Source of the DNA: Microbispora hainanensis
Lineage (GTDB): Bacteria; Actinomycetota; Actinomycetes; Streptosporangiales; Streptosporangiaceae
Reading direction: 5' to 3'
DNA: 64,000 nt
NCBI RefSeq assembly: GCF_036186745.1
Contig: NZ_CP108086.1
Coordinates: 4,340,001 to 4,404,000 of the forward strand
Shown: positions 1-10,070 of the stretch, piece after piece
Position numbering within the stretch: the stretch's first letter is position 1
Layout: each line of letters begins with the position of its first letter
Position numbers and translations under genes: made by a program
Notes under the pieces: model-generated
What the model was told of the DNA's origin: nothing
Database searches by the model: none
Seen by the model: only the letters and a program-made list of their open reading frames with translations

Positions 1-5
1 ATCGG

Positions 6-938
6 ATGGCGACGGGGAATCGGACGCAGGAACAGCACATCTCTGACCGGGATCTGCTCGGGACATATCTGGCCGAGATCGGCCGCGTCCCCTTGCTGAC
101 CGCGGAGCAGGAGGTCGAGCTGGCCAAGCGTATCGAGGCGGGGTTGTTCGCCGAGCAGTTGCTCGACAGCGGGCGGCCCGAGCCGAAGATCGCGAATGCG
201 ACCGACGAGGAGCTGGAGCGAATCGCGATCTCGGGACGGCGGGCCAAGGACGAATTCATCCAGGCCAATCTGCGCCTCGTGGTCGCGGTCGCGAGGAAAT
301 ACTCCGGACGGGGAATGCCGCTGATCGATCTTGTGCAGGAGGGCAACCTCGGTCTGGTCCGCGCGGTGGAGAAGTTCGACTATCGCCGGGGATACAAGTT
401 CTCGACCTACGCCACCTGGTGGATCAGGCAGTCGGTGGGCCGCTCGATCCACGAGCAGGCGCGGCCGGTGCGGCTGCCCACCCACGCGGGCGAGCAGATG
501 ACGCGGCTCATGCGGGTGCGCAGGGACATGCTGGCGGAGTTCGACGCAGAGCCGACCGACGCCGACCTCGCCGAGGTGCTCGACCTGCCGATCGAGCGGG
601 TGCAGGAGCTGCGCCGCTGGGCCTCCGACCCGGTCTCCCTCCAGCTCGGCGTGGGCGACGAGGACGAGACCGAGCTCGGTGACATGATCGCCGACGAGAC
701 CTGGGCGGACCCCGAGCAGCAGGCCATGGCCACGCTGGAGAAGGAGCGCCTGGAGGAGTGGCTGACCGGCCTGGAGGGCCAGATGCGCGAGATGCTGCGC
801 TGGCGGTACGGCCTGGTGGACGGCCGCGAGCACACCCTCACCGAGGTGGGGGAGCGCTACGGCATCGGCCGTGACCGCGCCCGGCGCATCGAGCGCGACG
901 CGCTGGTGCGGCTGCGCAAGATGGCCAGCGCCGCGTAA
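6..938 (+). CDS. RNA polymerase sigma-70 family factor (group 2, RpoD/HrdB-like)
   Basis: Directs core RNA polymerase to -10/-35 promoters. The 310-residue product has region 1.2 near residues 15-46, region 2 at about 83-152 with the core-binding and -10 motifs DLVQEGNLGL and FSTYATWWIRQ, region 3 at about 160-235, and region 4 at about 250-306 with the -35 helix-turn-helix TLTEVGERYGIGRDRARRIE. The long N-terminal 1.1 extension of principal HrdB-type factors is absent, so a group 2 (non-essential, stress or stationary type) factor is more likely than the housekeeping one. The ATG lies five bases from the window edge, so its ribosome binding site cannot be checked and a slightly earlier start is possible. 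A GC-rich hairpin follows the stop. Confidence 0.9.
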   Translation: MATGNRTQEQHISDRDLLGTYLAEIGRVPLLTAEQEVELAKRIEAGLFAEQLLDSGRPEPKIANATDEELERIAISGRRAKDEFIQANLRLVVAVARKYSGRGMPLIDLVQEGNLGLVRAVEKFDYRRGYKFSTYATWWIRQSVGRSIHEQARPVRLPTHAGEQMTRLMRVRRDMLAEFDAEPTDADLAEVLDLPIERVQELRRWASDPVSLQLGVGDEDETELGDMIADETWADPEQQAMATLEKERLEEWLTGLEGQMREMLRWRYGLVDGREHTLTEVGERYGIGRDRARRIERDALVRLRKMASAA

Positions 939-966
939 CACGCGCCCCCACACCGGCCGGTTCGTC

Positions 967-992
967 ACGCGGGGCGGGCGTTCGCCCCGCGT
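967..992 (+). terminator. GC-rich hairpin after the sigma gene
   Basis: A perfect 10-bp inverted repeat (ACGCGGGGCG, 6-nt loop, CGCCCCGCGT) starts about 28 bp past the sigma factor stop. No U-tract follows, as is common for actinomycete terminators. It could equally serve a transcript from the minus strand, where the NmrA relic ends. Confidence 0.55.
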
Positions 993-1008
993 GCCGGCCG
1001 CCTCGCCG

Positions 1009-1212
1009 CTACGAGGCTTCGCCGTCGAGCCCCAGCGCGTGCGCGTTTCCGGCGCACCAGTCGGAGAAGCCGGGGGGCGGTGGCCGATGGTGGCGGCGAT
1101 GCTCTCGACCTGCCCCGCGATGGTGAACGTCTCGTCGCCGGTGAGGGTGTAGGTCCGGCCTTCGTGGCCGTTCTCGGTCAGCACGAGGGCGGCGACGGCC
1201 GCGACAGCAGGC
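1009..1212 (-). pseudogene. Remnant of an NmrA-like NAD(P)-binding oxidoreductase
   Basis: Reading the minus strand from about 1210 gives a stretch containing AALVLTENGHEGRTYTLTG, which closely matches the conserved mid/C-terminal segment of NmrA/azoreductase-type atypical short-chain dehydrogenases. After a frame change near 1065 the reading continues as FSDWCAGNAHALGLDG and stops at a TAG at 1009-1011, resembling the usual C-terminus of that family. The N-terminal Rossmann fold and most of the substrate domain are missing. Truncation plus frameshift mark it as a relic. Family assignment rests on recall of the consensus, not on a search. Confidence 0.5.
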
Positions 1213-1379
1213 TCGTGAGGCTCTGGCTGACCGACGCGGGCCGAGCGCTCCGGGAGCCGGTCGCGGCCGAGCGCCATGGCCTGGAGGAGAAGATCACCGC
1301 CGGGCTCACCGAGGCCGAGATCCGCAAGCTGATGACCGCGCTGGGCAAGGTCTACGAGTCGGCCAGAGCTCTGCTGTGA
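1196..1379 (+). pseudogene. Remnant of a MarR-family regulator (C-terminal part)
   Basis: The + strand frame ending at 1379 reads SRLVRLWLTDAGRALREPV and then continues to a C-terminal helical tail ending ESARALL. This is the typical end of MarR proteins: the basic wing, the 'LTDAG' motif and the following dimerisation helices. No winged-helix N-terminus is present upstream, where the DNA instead matches an oppositely oriented NmrA-like relic. The two fragments abut, consistent with decay of a divergent or convergent regulator/oxidoreductase pair. Confidence 0.5.
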
Positions 1380-1393
1380 GCAGGGCATCGTGA

Positions 1394-1422
1394 CGCGCAC
1401 CCTCTTTGGGGGTGCGCGTTTT
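1394..1422 (+). terminator. Rho-independent terminator
   Basis: A perfect 9-bp stem (CGCGCACCC / GGGTGCGCG) with a 7-nt loop is followed by TTTT. It lies 15 bp after the MarR relic and upstream of the GlnR-like box, insulating the amtB operon from upstream transcription. Confidence 0.8.
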
Positions 1423-1471
1423 GTCGTTCCAGACACATCCGAAACAGGCCCGAAACACGGTGGTGGCGAGT

Positions 1472-1509
1472 TTCACACATGTGAAACACACATGGTCGTG
1501 GGCTGAAAC
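1472..1509 (+). promoter_or_regulatory. Putative GlnR box upstream of amtB
   Basis: TTCAC-n6-GAAAC-n6-GGTCG-n6-GAAAC is visible, with the two GAAAC elements (1483-1487 and 1505-1509) exactly 22 bp apart. This matches the known Streptomyces GlnR consensus gTnAC-n6-GAAAC repeated with n6 spacing, although the second gTnAC element is poor. An 18-bp near-palindrome (GTTTCACA-CA-TGTGAAAC, 1470-1487) overlaps the first half. In Streptomyces the amtB-glnK-glnD operon is a GlnR target, so position and context agree. Confidence 0.7.
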
Positions 1510-1624
1510 GGCGGAAGAACACGCTGTCGCCAACGTCAGTGCGCCAGCCGGCCGAGGTTGCCCGGGAGGAAGTCACTGCGGGAGTGATAACGGCCATACG
1601 CCAAATGTAAGGAGGGCCGCGTCG

Positions 1625-3276
<1,652 letters not shown>

Positions 3277-3280
3277 CCGG

Positions 3281-5632
3281 ATGATGAGAGGGGAGGCGCG
3301 CTCGTTCGCCGCGGTCCGCAAGGACAGGGCCGCGGACATCGACAGATGGCTCACCGATCTGTTCCGCACGGCGGCGACACGGCCGTACGCGCGGGAGGGC
3401 GGATCGGGAGGGAAGGGCGGCTTCCCCGACGAGCGTGGCCCCGCCGCCTCCCACGGGATCGGCCCCACTGGAATCGGACACAGCGGGGCCGCTCCCAACG
3501 GGATCAGCGGGGTCGCCCTCGTCGCGGTCGGCAGCCTGGGGCGGGGCGAGCTCGCCCCGGGCAGCGACCTCGACCTGGTCCTGCTGCACGACGGCCGCGA
3601 CGATGTGGCGAAGATCGCCGACCGCATCTGGTATCCCATCTGGGACTCCGGAATCGGCCTCGACCACTCGGTCCGTACGGTGGACGAGGCGGTGAAGGTC
3701 GCCAGGGAGGACCTCAAGGCCGTGCTGGGCCTGATCCAGGCGCGCCACGTCGTGGGGGACCCAGAGCTGACCAGGGCCGTACGGGAGGCCGTGCTCGCCG
3801 AGTGGCGGGCCGACTCCCGGCGCAGGCTCGCCGAGCTGCGCTCCTCGGCCGACAAGCGCGCCGAGGTCGGCGGTGAGCTGGCCTTCCTGCTCGAACCCGA
3901 TCTCAAGGACTCCAGGGGCGGGCTACGCGACGTGCAGGCGATGCAGGCCGTGGCCGCCGCCTGGGTCGCCTCGGCCCCCGGCCCGCGGGTCCGGGAGGCG
4001 TACGAGCTGCTGCTGGATATCAGGCACGGGCTGCACCTGGTCACCGCGCGCGGCACCGACCGCCTGGTGCTCCAGGAACAGGACGCGGTCGCGGGCACAC
4101 TGGGCCTGCTGGACGCCGAGGCGCTGATGCGCCGCCTGGCCGAGGCGGGGCGCACCATCTCCCACGCGTTCGACGCCACCTGGCGGACGGTCGACCGGCT
4201 GCTCACCGGTCCCGCGCCGCGGGGCCGCAGGCCGCTCGCCGACGGCGTGGTGGAGCACGGCGGCGAGGTCGTGCTGGCCCGCGGTGTCAACCCGCGCACC
4301 GACCCCACGCTCGTGCTGCGCGCCGCCGCGGCCGCCGCCGAGGCCGGGCTGCCGCTCGCGCCCGCGACGGTGAGCGCGCTCGCCGCGCAGTCGCCGCCCT
4401 TGCCCGTGCCGTGGCCTCCGGAGGCGCGCGGCGCGCTGGTCGCCCTGCTCGGCGCGGGGCGCGCGGCCGTGCCGGTCTGGGAGGAGCTCGACCAGGCCGG
4501 TGTGCTCGTGAAGCTCATCCCCGACTGGGAGCGGGTGCGGCACCGCCCCCAGCGCAACCCGGTCCACCGCTACACCGTGGACCGGCACCTCATCGAGACC
4601 GCGGCCGGGGCCGCGGCCTTCACCCGCGAGGTGTCCCGTCCCGACCTGCTGCTGATCTCGGCGCTCCTGCACGACGTCGGCAAGGGCTGGCCGGGCGATC
4701 ACTCCACCACAGGTGAGATCGTCGCCAGGGACATCGGCACCCGCATGGGCCTGCCGCCGGCGGACGTGGACATCCTCGCCACCGTGGTGCGTCATCACCT
4801 GCTGCTGCCGGAGACCGCCACCCGGCGCGACCTGGACGACCCGGTCACCATCTCCAGGGTCGCGGAGGCCGTCGGGTCCCGGGAGGTGCTCGAACTGCTG
4901 GCCGCGCTGGCGGTGGCCGATGGCAACGCCACCGGCCCGGCCGCATGGAACTCCTGGAAGGCGTCCCTGGTCTCCGACCTGGTCCGGCGGGTGCGGTCGG
5001 TGCTGTCCGGCACGCCGCCGATGCCCGCGCCCGTGCTCTCCCCCGAACAGGCGGCGCTCGCCCGGCACGGCGGCGGCGCGGTGCGGGTGAACGGGAGCGC
5101 GGTCACCGTGGTCGCGCCCGACCGGCCGGGCCTGCTGTGGCGGGCGGCCGGGGTGCTCGCGGCGCACCGCATGGCGGTCCGCTCCGCCTCCGCCGCGTCG
5201 GCCGGGTCGACGGCGGTCATCGAGTTCGTCGTCGTCCCCGAGTACGGCACGCCGCCCGACCCGGCGACGCTGGAGGCCGACCTGCGCCTCGTGCTGGCCG
5301 GCCGGCTCGACATCGAGCAGCGCCTGGCCCGGCGGGCGAGGTCGATGCGCCCGTCGCGAGTGCCGGTCGCGCCGCCCCGGGTCACCCTGGTGGACGACGC
5401 GTCGCTCACGGCCAGCGTGGTGGAGGTGCGGGCGCACGACAGACCCGGGCTGCTGTGGCGGATCGGCCGTGCTTTCGGCGACTGCGGCCTTGACGTACGC
5501 GCCGCGCGTGTGGAGACTCTGGGCGCAGAAGCGGTGGATGTCTTCTATGTGGCGGATCGAATGGGTCGTCCCATTCTCGATGAGCAACAGCGGATCCAGG
5601 TGCGAGAGCACGTGCTTGCGGCACTCAGATGA
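3281..5632 (+). CDS. glnD: PII uridylyl/adenylyltransferase GlnD
   Basis: Modifies and demodifies PII; in actinomycetes the activity shown for GlnD is adenylylation of GlnK Tyr51. The 783-residue protein has a nucleotidyltransferase motif GSLGRGELAPGSDLDLV at about residues 84-100 with catalytic aspartates 96 and 98. An HD phosphohydrolase motif, LLHDVGKGWPGDHS, lies near residue 462. Two C-terminal ACT domains follow (about 605-680 and 710-783, each with a 'DRPGLLWR' core) for glutamine sensing. Two adjacent ATG codons are possible starts. A low-complexity Gly/Pro segment at about 38-75 precedes the catalytic domain. Confidence 0.95.
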   Translation: MMRGEARSFAAVRKDRAADIDRWLTDLFRTAATRPYAREGGSGGKGGFPDERGPAASHGIGPTGIGHSGAAPNGISGVALVAVGSLGRGELAPGSDLDLVLLHDGRDDVAKIADRIWYPIWDSGIGLDHSVRTVDEAVKVAREDLKAVLGLIQARHVVGDPELTRAVREAVLAEWRADSRRRLAELRSSADKRAEVGGELAFLLEPDLKDSRGGLRDVQAMQAVAAAWVASAPGPRVREAYELLLDIRHGLHLVTARGTDRLVLQEQDAVAGTLGLLDAEALMRRLAEAGRTISHAFDATWRTVDRLLTGPAPRGRRPLADGVVEHGGEVVLARGVNPRTDPTLVLRAAAAAAEAGLPLAPATVSALAAQSPPLPVPWPPEARGALVALLGAGRAAVPVWEELDQAGVLVKLIPDWERVRHRPQRNPVHRYTVDRHLIETAAGAAAFTREVSRPDLLLISALLHDVGKGWPGDHSTTGEIVARDIGTRMGLPPADVDILATVVRHHLLLPETATRRDLDDPVTISRVAEAVGSREVLELLAALAVADGNATGPAAWNSWKASLVSDLVRRVRSVLSGTPPMPAPVLSPEQAALARHGGGAVRVNGSAVTVVAPDRPGLLWRAAGVLAAHRMAVRSASAASAGSTAVIEFVVVPEYGTPPDPATLEADLRLVLAGRLDIEQRLARRARSMRPSRVPVAPPRVTLVDDASLTASVVEVRAHDRPGLLWRIGRAFGDCGLDVRAARVETLGAEAVDVFYVADRMGRPILDEQQRIQVREHVLAALR

Positions 5633-5781
5633 CGTAAGTAACGATCCTCACCTCTTGGTAACAATTGGGGTGCTGCGGTAGGGGTAGGGCCGCTCCCCGT
5701 CGTGACCTTGTGGTCGAATTGTCCCCGCTTATACAGCTGTGTCACTTCATGCTGTCCAGACGCGTGAAGGCAGGCCGAACG

Positions 5782-8700
5782 ATGGCGGGGCCGGTGAGCA
5801 TGGAGCAGTCGAATACCGATAACCGCAGGCGACGGAGTCGTCTCTCGCCGCGCAACTGGAGAGTGCCGACACGTCTGACCGCGCTGATCCTCGCCCCGAC
5901 GCTCGTGGCCGTGCTCCTCGCCGGTGTCCGCGTCGTGGGTTCGATCGACAGCCTGACGGCCTACCAGCGGACCAGGTCGGCGGCGGAATACTCGGTGCAC
6001 CTGCGGGATCTGGCCGAGCAGCTGGCTCTCGAGCGCGACCTGTTCGTCTGGGGCGGCAACACCAGCCGCAAGTTCAACGTCGACGGGGAGACCGTCGTGA
6101 CCCGCGCCCAGCAGCGCGCGGCGGTCGACCCGCTCATCGCCCAGGTGAAGGCCGACCTCAAGAACATCGACGAGGAATACGGCACCCGTGCGGTGGAGCA
6201 GGCCCAGCAGCTCGAGAGCCGCCTCTCGAGCCTCGCGGGCATCCGCAAGAACGGCGCGCCGGAGGACTTCAGCGCCGTGATCGCCAACGTCCTGCGCCTG
6301 CACGACGAACTGGGCAACAACGACGACAACGCCGCGATCCTGGGCAACCTCCGCGCCCTCAGCGCCCTGGCCCACGCCAAGGAGGAGGCCGCGCTGCAGC
6401 GGGCCATCCTCACCCGTGAGCTGCTGGAGCGCAACCAGGTCTTCACCACGTTCGAGCTGGAGGACTTCCTGGCCTCCCAGTCGCGTCAGCAGAGCGCCCT
6501 GGCGACGTTCTACACCGAGGCCCCGGCGGCCGAGGCGAGCCGCCTGGTCACCCTTCTCGGCGACAAGGACGTGGTCAACAGCGAGCTGACCAAGTCGTGG
6601 GCGCTCACGCTCGGCCTGCAGAACCAGTCCCTCAGCCGCTATCGGAGCAGGGACAGGACGGCCCAGACGTGGTTCCAGGACAGCACGAAGGCGATCGAGC
6701 AGATGGCGGCCGTCGAGGGCCGCGTGTCGGACCTGGTGCAGAGCCGCGCCCGCGACCTGCAGTCGGTCGAGCAGCGCAACGCCCTCATCGCCGGTGGCCT
6801 GATCCTCGCGCTCCTCGTGCTCGTGCTCGTCACGACCGTGCTCATCGCGCGGTCGATGGTGCTGCCGCTGCGCCGCCTGCGGGCGGAGGCGCTCGACATC
6901 GCGGGGCGGAGGCTGCCGGGCATCGTCCGCCAGATGCGCGAGTCCGAGGACCCCGAGCGCGAGGCCCACGTGCAGCCGATCCCGGTCGACAGCAGCGACG
7001 AGATCGGCGAGGTGGCGCAGGCGTTCGACGAGGTCCACACGCAGGCCGTGCGCCTGGCCGCCGAGGAGTCCCGCCTGCGCGCCAACGTCAACGCGATGTT
7101 CGTCAACCTCTCCCGCCGTACGCAGACGCTGGTGGAGCGGCAGATCTCGCTGATCGACGGCCTGGAGCGGGGCGAGGAGGACGGCCGGCGTCTGGCCGAC
7201 CTCTTCAAGCTGGACCACCTGGCCACGCGCATGCGCCGCAACAGTGAGAACCTCCTGGTCCTCGCCGGTCACGAGCCGCCGCGCAAGCGGAGCCAGCCCG
7301 CCCGGCTGGTCGACGTGGTGCGCGCCTCGCTGTCGGAGGTCGAGGACTACGAGCGGGTCGTCGTGCGGGTCCCCCGGACGATCGCGATCGCCGGGCACGC
7401 CGCGAACGATGTCGTCCACCTGCTCGCGGAGCTGGTCGAGAACGCCATCGCCTTCTCGCCGCGCAACACCAAGGTGGTCGTCTCCACCAGCCCTGTCGAG
7501 GGCGGCGCCGTGATGCTCGGCGTCACCGACGCGGGCATCGGCATGTCGCCGGAAGAACTCGCCGAGATCAACCGCCGCCTGGCCGAGCCGCCCACGATCG
7601 ACGTCTCGGTGTCCCGGCGGATGGGCCTGTTCGTGGTCGGCCGCCTCGCGCTGCGGCACGGCATCCGCGTGCAGCTGCGCCGGGGCGACGGCGCTGGCGT
7701 CATCGCGATGGTGCTGTTCCCCTCCCAGCTCATCTCCAACGCCGACCAGCCGGTGGTGCCGCGTCCCTCCGTACCCGCCGGGCAGACGGCGTCCGGACTG
7801 CCGGCGCGGCAGGCGTTCGCCGAGCCGGACCCGCTGGGCCCGGCCGCGCCGGGGGCCGGTTCGTTCGAACCCTGGAGCCCGGGCAACGGCGCGGCGGGCG
7901 GCGTCGGAGCCCGCAGGCCCTCGGCCGCCGCCGGGAACGGTCCCGGCGGGAACGGGCTGAGCGGAGCCGGCGGCAACGGCACGGGCGGGTTCGCCGCGTT
8001 CGGCGCGCCGACGCTGGACGCGCCCGCAGAGAGCGCCTACGGGGACAGCGCCTACCGGGACAGCGCCTACGGGGAGAGCTCGTTCGGCGAGCACTCGGGG
8101 CCGCATTCGATGCCGGGCCGGGCCGGAAGGGCGCCGGAGGGCGACATACCCCGTCCGGCGTTCGGCGAGCAGCCCGGGTCGTCGTGGCCGTCGTCGTTCC
8201 CCGAAAGCGGACCGCAGAGCGGATCCCCCGGCGGCTCCGTGAGCGGCCCCCTGAGCGGCCCCCTGAGCGGCTCCGTGAGCGGATCGCAGAGTGGCTCGCA
8301 GGGCGGTGCGGCGAGCGGGGGCGGCGACGACCGCTCGGAGCACTCGTGGCCGTCGCTGCCCACCGGGCCGAACGCGCTGCCGCAGCGGGGCGCGTCCAGG
8401 GGCCCCACGGCCTTCTCGCCGTCGAGCACCGGGCCGAACGCGTTCTCGCCGTCCAGCACGGGGCCGACGGGGTTCCCTCAGCCGGGCTCCCCGTCGAGCA
8501 CGGGCCCGAACGCGTTCTCGCCGTCGAGCACCGGGCCGAACGCGTTCTCGCCGTCCAGCACGGGGCCGACGGGGTTCCCTCAGCCGGGCTCCCCGTCGAG
8601 CACGGGCCCGAACGCGTTCTCGCCGTCGAGCACCGGGCCGAACGCCTTCTCGCCGTCCAGCACCGGGCCGAACGCCTTCCCCGGTGCGGCGTCGTCCGCG

Positions 8701-9279
8701 GGAACGGCCGAGGACGCCGCGGCGGCCACGGGGTCGCTGCCGTCGGTGGAGGAGTCGCCGCTGGAGCAGGGTGAGGAGTTCCTGCCGATCTTCGCCTCGG
8801 TCGAGTCGGCGTGGTTCCGTCGTCCCTCCGACACCGGCCCGCAGGCCGCGCCGGCGGCGCGGACCGGGGCGGACGCGGAGAACGCCGGGGAGAAGCCCGG
8901 AGAGACCACCGGGGAGATCGCGAGGGTGCCTGGTTCCGGCCCCGCCCCGAGGCCCGCCGCCGCCCCGCAGGCGCAGGGCGGGAACCCCGGTGCGTGGCGG
9001 TCGCGGGCCGACAGCGGCTTCCAGGCCGCGGCCAGCGCCCGTGACCCCCTGCTGGGCGGCGTGACCGCGGCGGGCTTGCCGAAGCGCACGCCGAAGGCCA
9101 ACCTGGTGCCGGGTTCGGTGGGCGCGGACGGCCCCGCCGCCGCGGCCCCGCGCCCCCCGGTCTCGGCCGACGCGGTGCGCAGCCGCCTGTCCAGCTTCCA
9201 GCAGGGTGTGAGGCGAGGCCGGGCCGAGACGGCCGGAGGGCTCGCCGAAGGGTCGGGTAAAGAGGAGGAGGGCTCGTGA
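5782..9279 (+). CDS. cvnA: Conservon 1 sensor histidine kinase (nitrate/nitrite-sensor type, CvnA)
   Basis: Membrane sensor of a conservon, a four-protein complex thought to act like a G-protein-coupled receptor. The 1165-residue protein has TM1 at about 33-53, an extracytoplasmic helical sensor (NIT-like) to about 330, TM2 at 333-358, a HAMP linker, and an H-box-like LDHLATRMRRNSENLL near 477. The ATPase domain spans about 510-655 (N-box ELVENAIAFSP, G-box TDAGIGMS). A disordered 500-residue tail follows, rich in Gly, Ser and Pro and containing SSTGPNAFSP repeats. The tail ends in motifs shared with the other two kinases here: LPIFASVESAWF, LPKRTPKANLVPGS and RSRLSSFQQG. The ATG at 5782 is preceded by GAAGGCAGG; an upstream ATG at 5749 is an alternative. 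The stop overlaps the next gene. Confidence 0.9.
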   Translation: MAGPVSMEQSNTDNRRRRSRLSPRNWRVPTRLTALILAPTLVAVLLAGVRVVGSIDSLTAYQRTRSAAEYSVHLRDLAEQLALERDLFVWGGNTSRKFNVDGETVVTRAQQRAAVDPLIAQVKADLKNIDEEYGTRAVEQAQQLESRLSSLAGIRKNGAPEDFSAVIANVLRLHDELGNNDDNAAILGNLRALSALAHAKEEAALQRAILTRELLERNQVFTTFELEDFLASQSRQQSALATFYTEAPAAEASRLVTLLGDKDVVNSELTKSWALTLGLQNQSLSRYRSRDRTAQTWFQDSTKAIEQMAAVEGRVSDLVQSRARDLQSVEQRNALIAGGLILALLVLVLVTTVLIARSMVLPLRRLRAEALDIAGRRLPGIVRQMRESEDPEREAHVQPIPVDSSDEIGEVAQAFDEVHTQAVRLAAEESRLRANVNAMFVNLSRRTQTLVERQISLIDGLERGEEDGRRLADLFKLDHLATRMRRNSENLLVLAGHEPPRKRSQPARLVDVVRASLSEVEDYERVVVRVPRTIAIAGHAANDVVHLLAELVENAIAFSPRNTKVVVSTSPVEGGAVMLGVTDAGIGMSPEELAEINRRLAEPPTIDVSVSRRMGLFVVGRLALRHGIRVQLRRGDGAGVIAMVLFPSQLISNADQPVVPRPSVPAGQTASGLPARQAFAEPDPLGPAAPGAGSFEPWSPGNGAAGGVGARRPSAAAGNGPGGNGLSGAGGNGTGGFAAFGAPTLDAPAESAYGDSAYRDSAYGESSFGEHSGPHSMPGRAGRAPEGDIPRPAFGEQPGSSWPSSFPESGPQSGSPGGSVSGPLSGPLSGSVSGSQSGSQGGAASGGGDDRSEHSWPSLPTGPNALPQRGASRGPTAFSPSSTGPNAFSPSSTGPTGFPQPGSPSSTGPNAFSPSSTGPNAFSPSSTGPTGFPQPGSPSSTGPNAFSPSSTGPNAFSPSSTGPNAFPGAASSAGTAEDAAAATGSLPSVEESPLEQGEEFLPIFASVESAWFRRPSDTGPQAAPAARTGADAENAGEKPGETTGEIARVPGSGPAPRPAAAPQAQGGNPGAWRSRADSGFQAAASARDPLLGGVTAAGLPKRTPKANLVPGSVGADGPAAAAPRPPVSADAVRSRLSSFQQGVRRGRAETAGGLAEGSGKEEEGS
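8413..8676 (+). repeat. 102-bp coding tandem repeat in the kinase 1 tail
   Basis: Two nearly identical 102-bp units (8413-8514 and 8515-8616) and a partial third encode 34-residue blocks made of SSTGPNAFSP modules with one GFPQPG interruption each. The repeat keeps frame and lies in the disordered cytoplasmic tail. Confidence 0.85.
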
Positions 9280-9695
9280 CTGAGCTGAGCGTGGAAGCAC
9301 GCAGGTTCGACTGGCTGATCACCGAGTTCGTCGGCAGCACGCCTGGCGTGGCGCATGCGGTGGTGGTGTCGTCGGACGGCCTGCGGCTGGCCCAATCGGA
9401 CGGCTTTCCGCCTGACCGCGCCGACCAGCTCGCGGCCGTCGCCGCCGGCCTGCTCAGCCTCACCGTCGGCGCCTCGCGGGTGTTCGAGGGAGGCGCGGTG
9501 ACGCAGACCGTCGTCGAGATGCAGCGGGGACTGCTGCTCGTGATGGCGATCAGCGACGGCTCCTGCCTCGCGGTGCTCGCCGCACCGGACTGCGACATGG
9601 GCCTGGTGGCCTACCAGATGACCCTGCTCGTCGAACGAGCAGGTCAGGTGCTCACTCCGGCGCTGCGCGCCGAGCTGCAGACGTCGCGGCGATGA
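9276..9695 (+). CDS. cvnB: Roadblock/LC7 domain protein (CvnB, conservon 1)
   Basis: Small cytoplasmic protein, 139 residues, of the Roadblock/LC7 (MglB-like) family, expected to regulate the nucleotide state of the conservon GTPase. Visible family features are the N-terminal helix RRFDWLITEFVGSTPGVAHAVVVSSDGL, here given as RFDWLITEF...VAHAVVVSSDGL, the ADQLAAVAAGLLSL helix, and the strand TVVEMQRGLLLVMAISDGS. The GTG start overlaps the kinase stop (GTGA), showing translational coupling. Its DNA is clearly diverged from the copies in conservons 2 and 3. Confidence 0.93.
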   Translation: MTELSVEARRFDWLITEFVGSTPGVAHAVVVSSDGLRLAQSDGFPPDRADQLAAVAAGLLSLTVGASRVFEGGAVTQTVVEMQRGLLLVMAISDGSCLAVLAAPDCDMGLVAYQMTLLVERAGQVLTPALRAELQTSRR

Positions 9696-9710
9696 CAAGA
9701 GGAGAGGGCC

Positions 9711-10070
9711 GTGCGTGATCGTGACGGGACAGAGGACGAGCCCCTGTTCCGTCCGTACGCCGTCACCGGTGGCCGATCCGAGCCGCGTTACCACATGGCG
9801 ATGGAAACCCTCGTATCATCGGTGACCTTGAAGAGCAACGATTATTCTCTGCTCAGCCCAGAGCAGGAATCAATCATGATGCTATGTCGTTCCGTACGAT
9901 CGGTCGCGGAGATCTCGGCACTGCTCCGGGTCCCGCTCGGCGTGGCCCGCGTGCTCATCGCCGACATGGCCGACGAGGGTCTGGTCCGCCTGCACATGCC
10001 GCAGCTGAACCAGGGACAGCCAGACCTCAACCTGCTCGAAAGGGTGCTCAGTGGACTACGCAGGCTCTAG
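9711..10070 (+). CDS. cvnC: DUF742 protein (CvnC, conservon 1)
   Basis: A 119-residue DUF742 protein, the third conservon component, predicted winged-helix-like but without proven DNA binding. The hallmark N-terminal RPYAVTGGRSEPR and C-terminal LNLLERVLSGLRRL are present, with VRSVAEISALLRVPLGVARV between them. AAGAGGAGAG precedes the GTG start. Its last 20 bp overlap the start of the GTPase gene in another frame; the same overlap is kept in all three conservons here, indicating obligate co-translation. Confidence 0.92.
   Translation: MRDRDGTEDEPLFRPYAVTGGRSEPRYHMAMETLVSSVTLKSNDYSLLSPEQESIMMLCRSVRSVAEISALLRVPLGVARVLIADMADEGLVRLHMPQLNQGQPDLNLLERVLSGLRRL

Noticed and set aside
5545..9300. 1251-residue antisense frame opposite the conservon 1 kinase
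   Set aside because: A high-GC shadow with Arg/Gly-rich, repeat-driven composition. The + strand frame has domains and operon overlaps.
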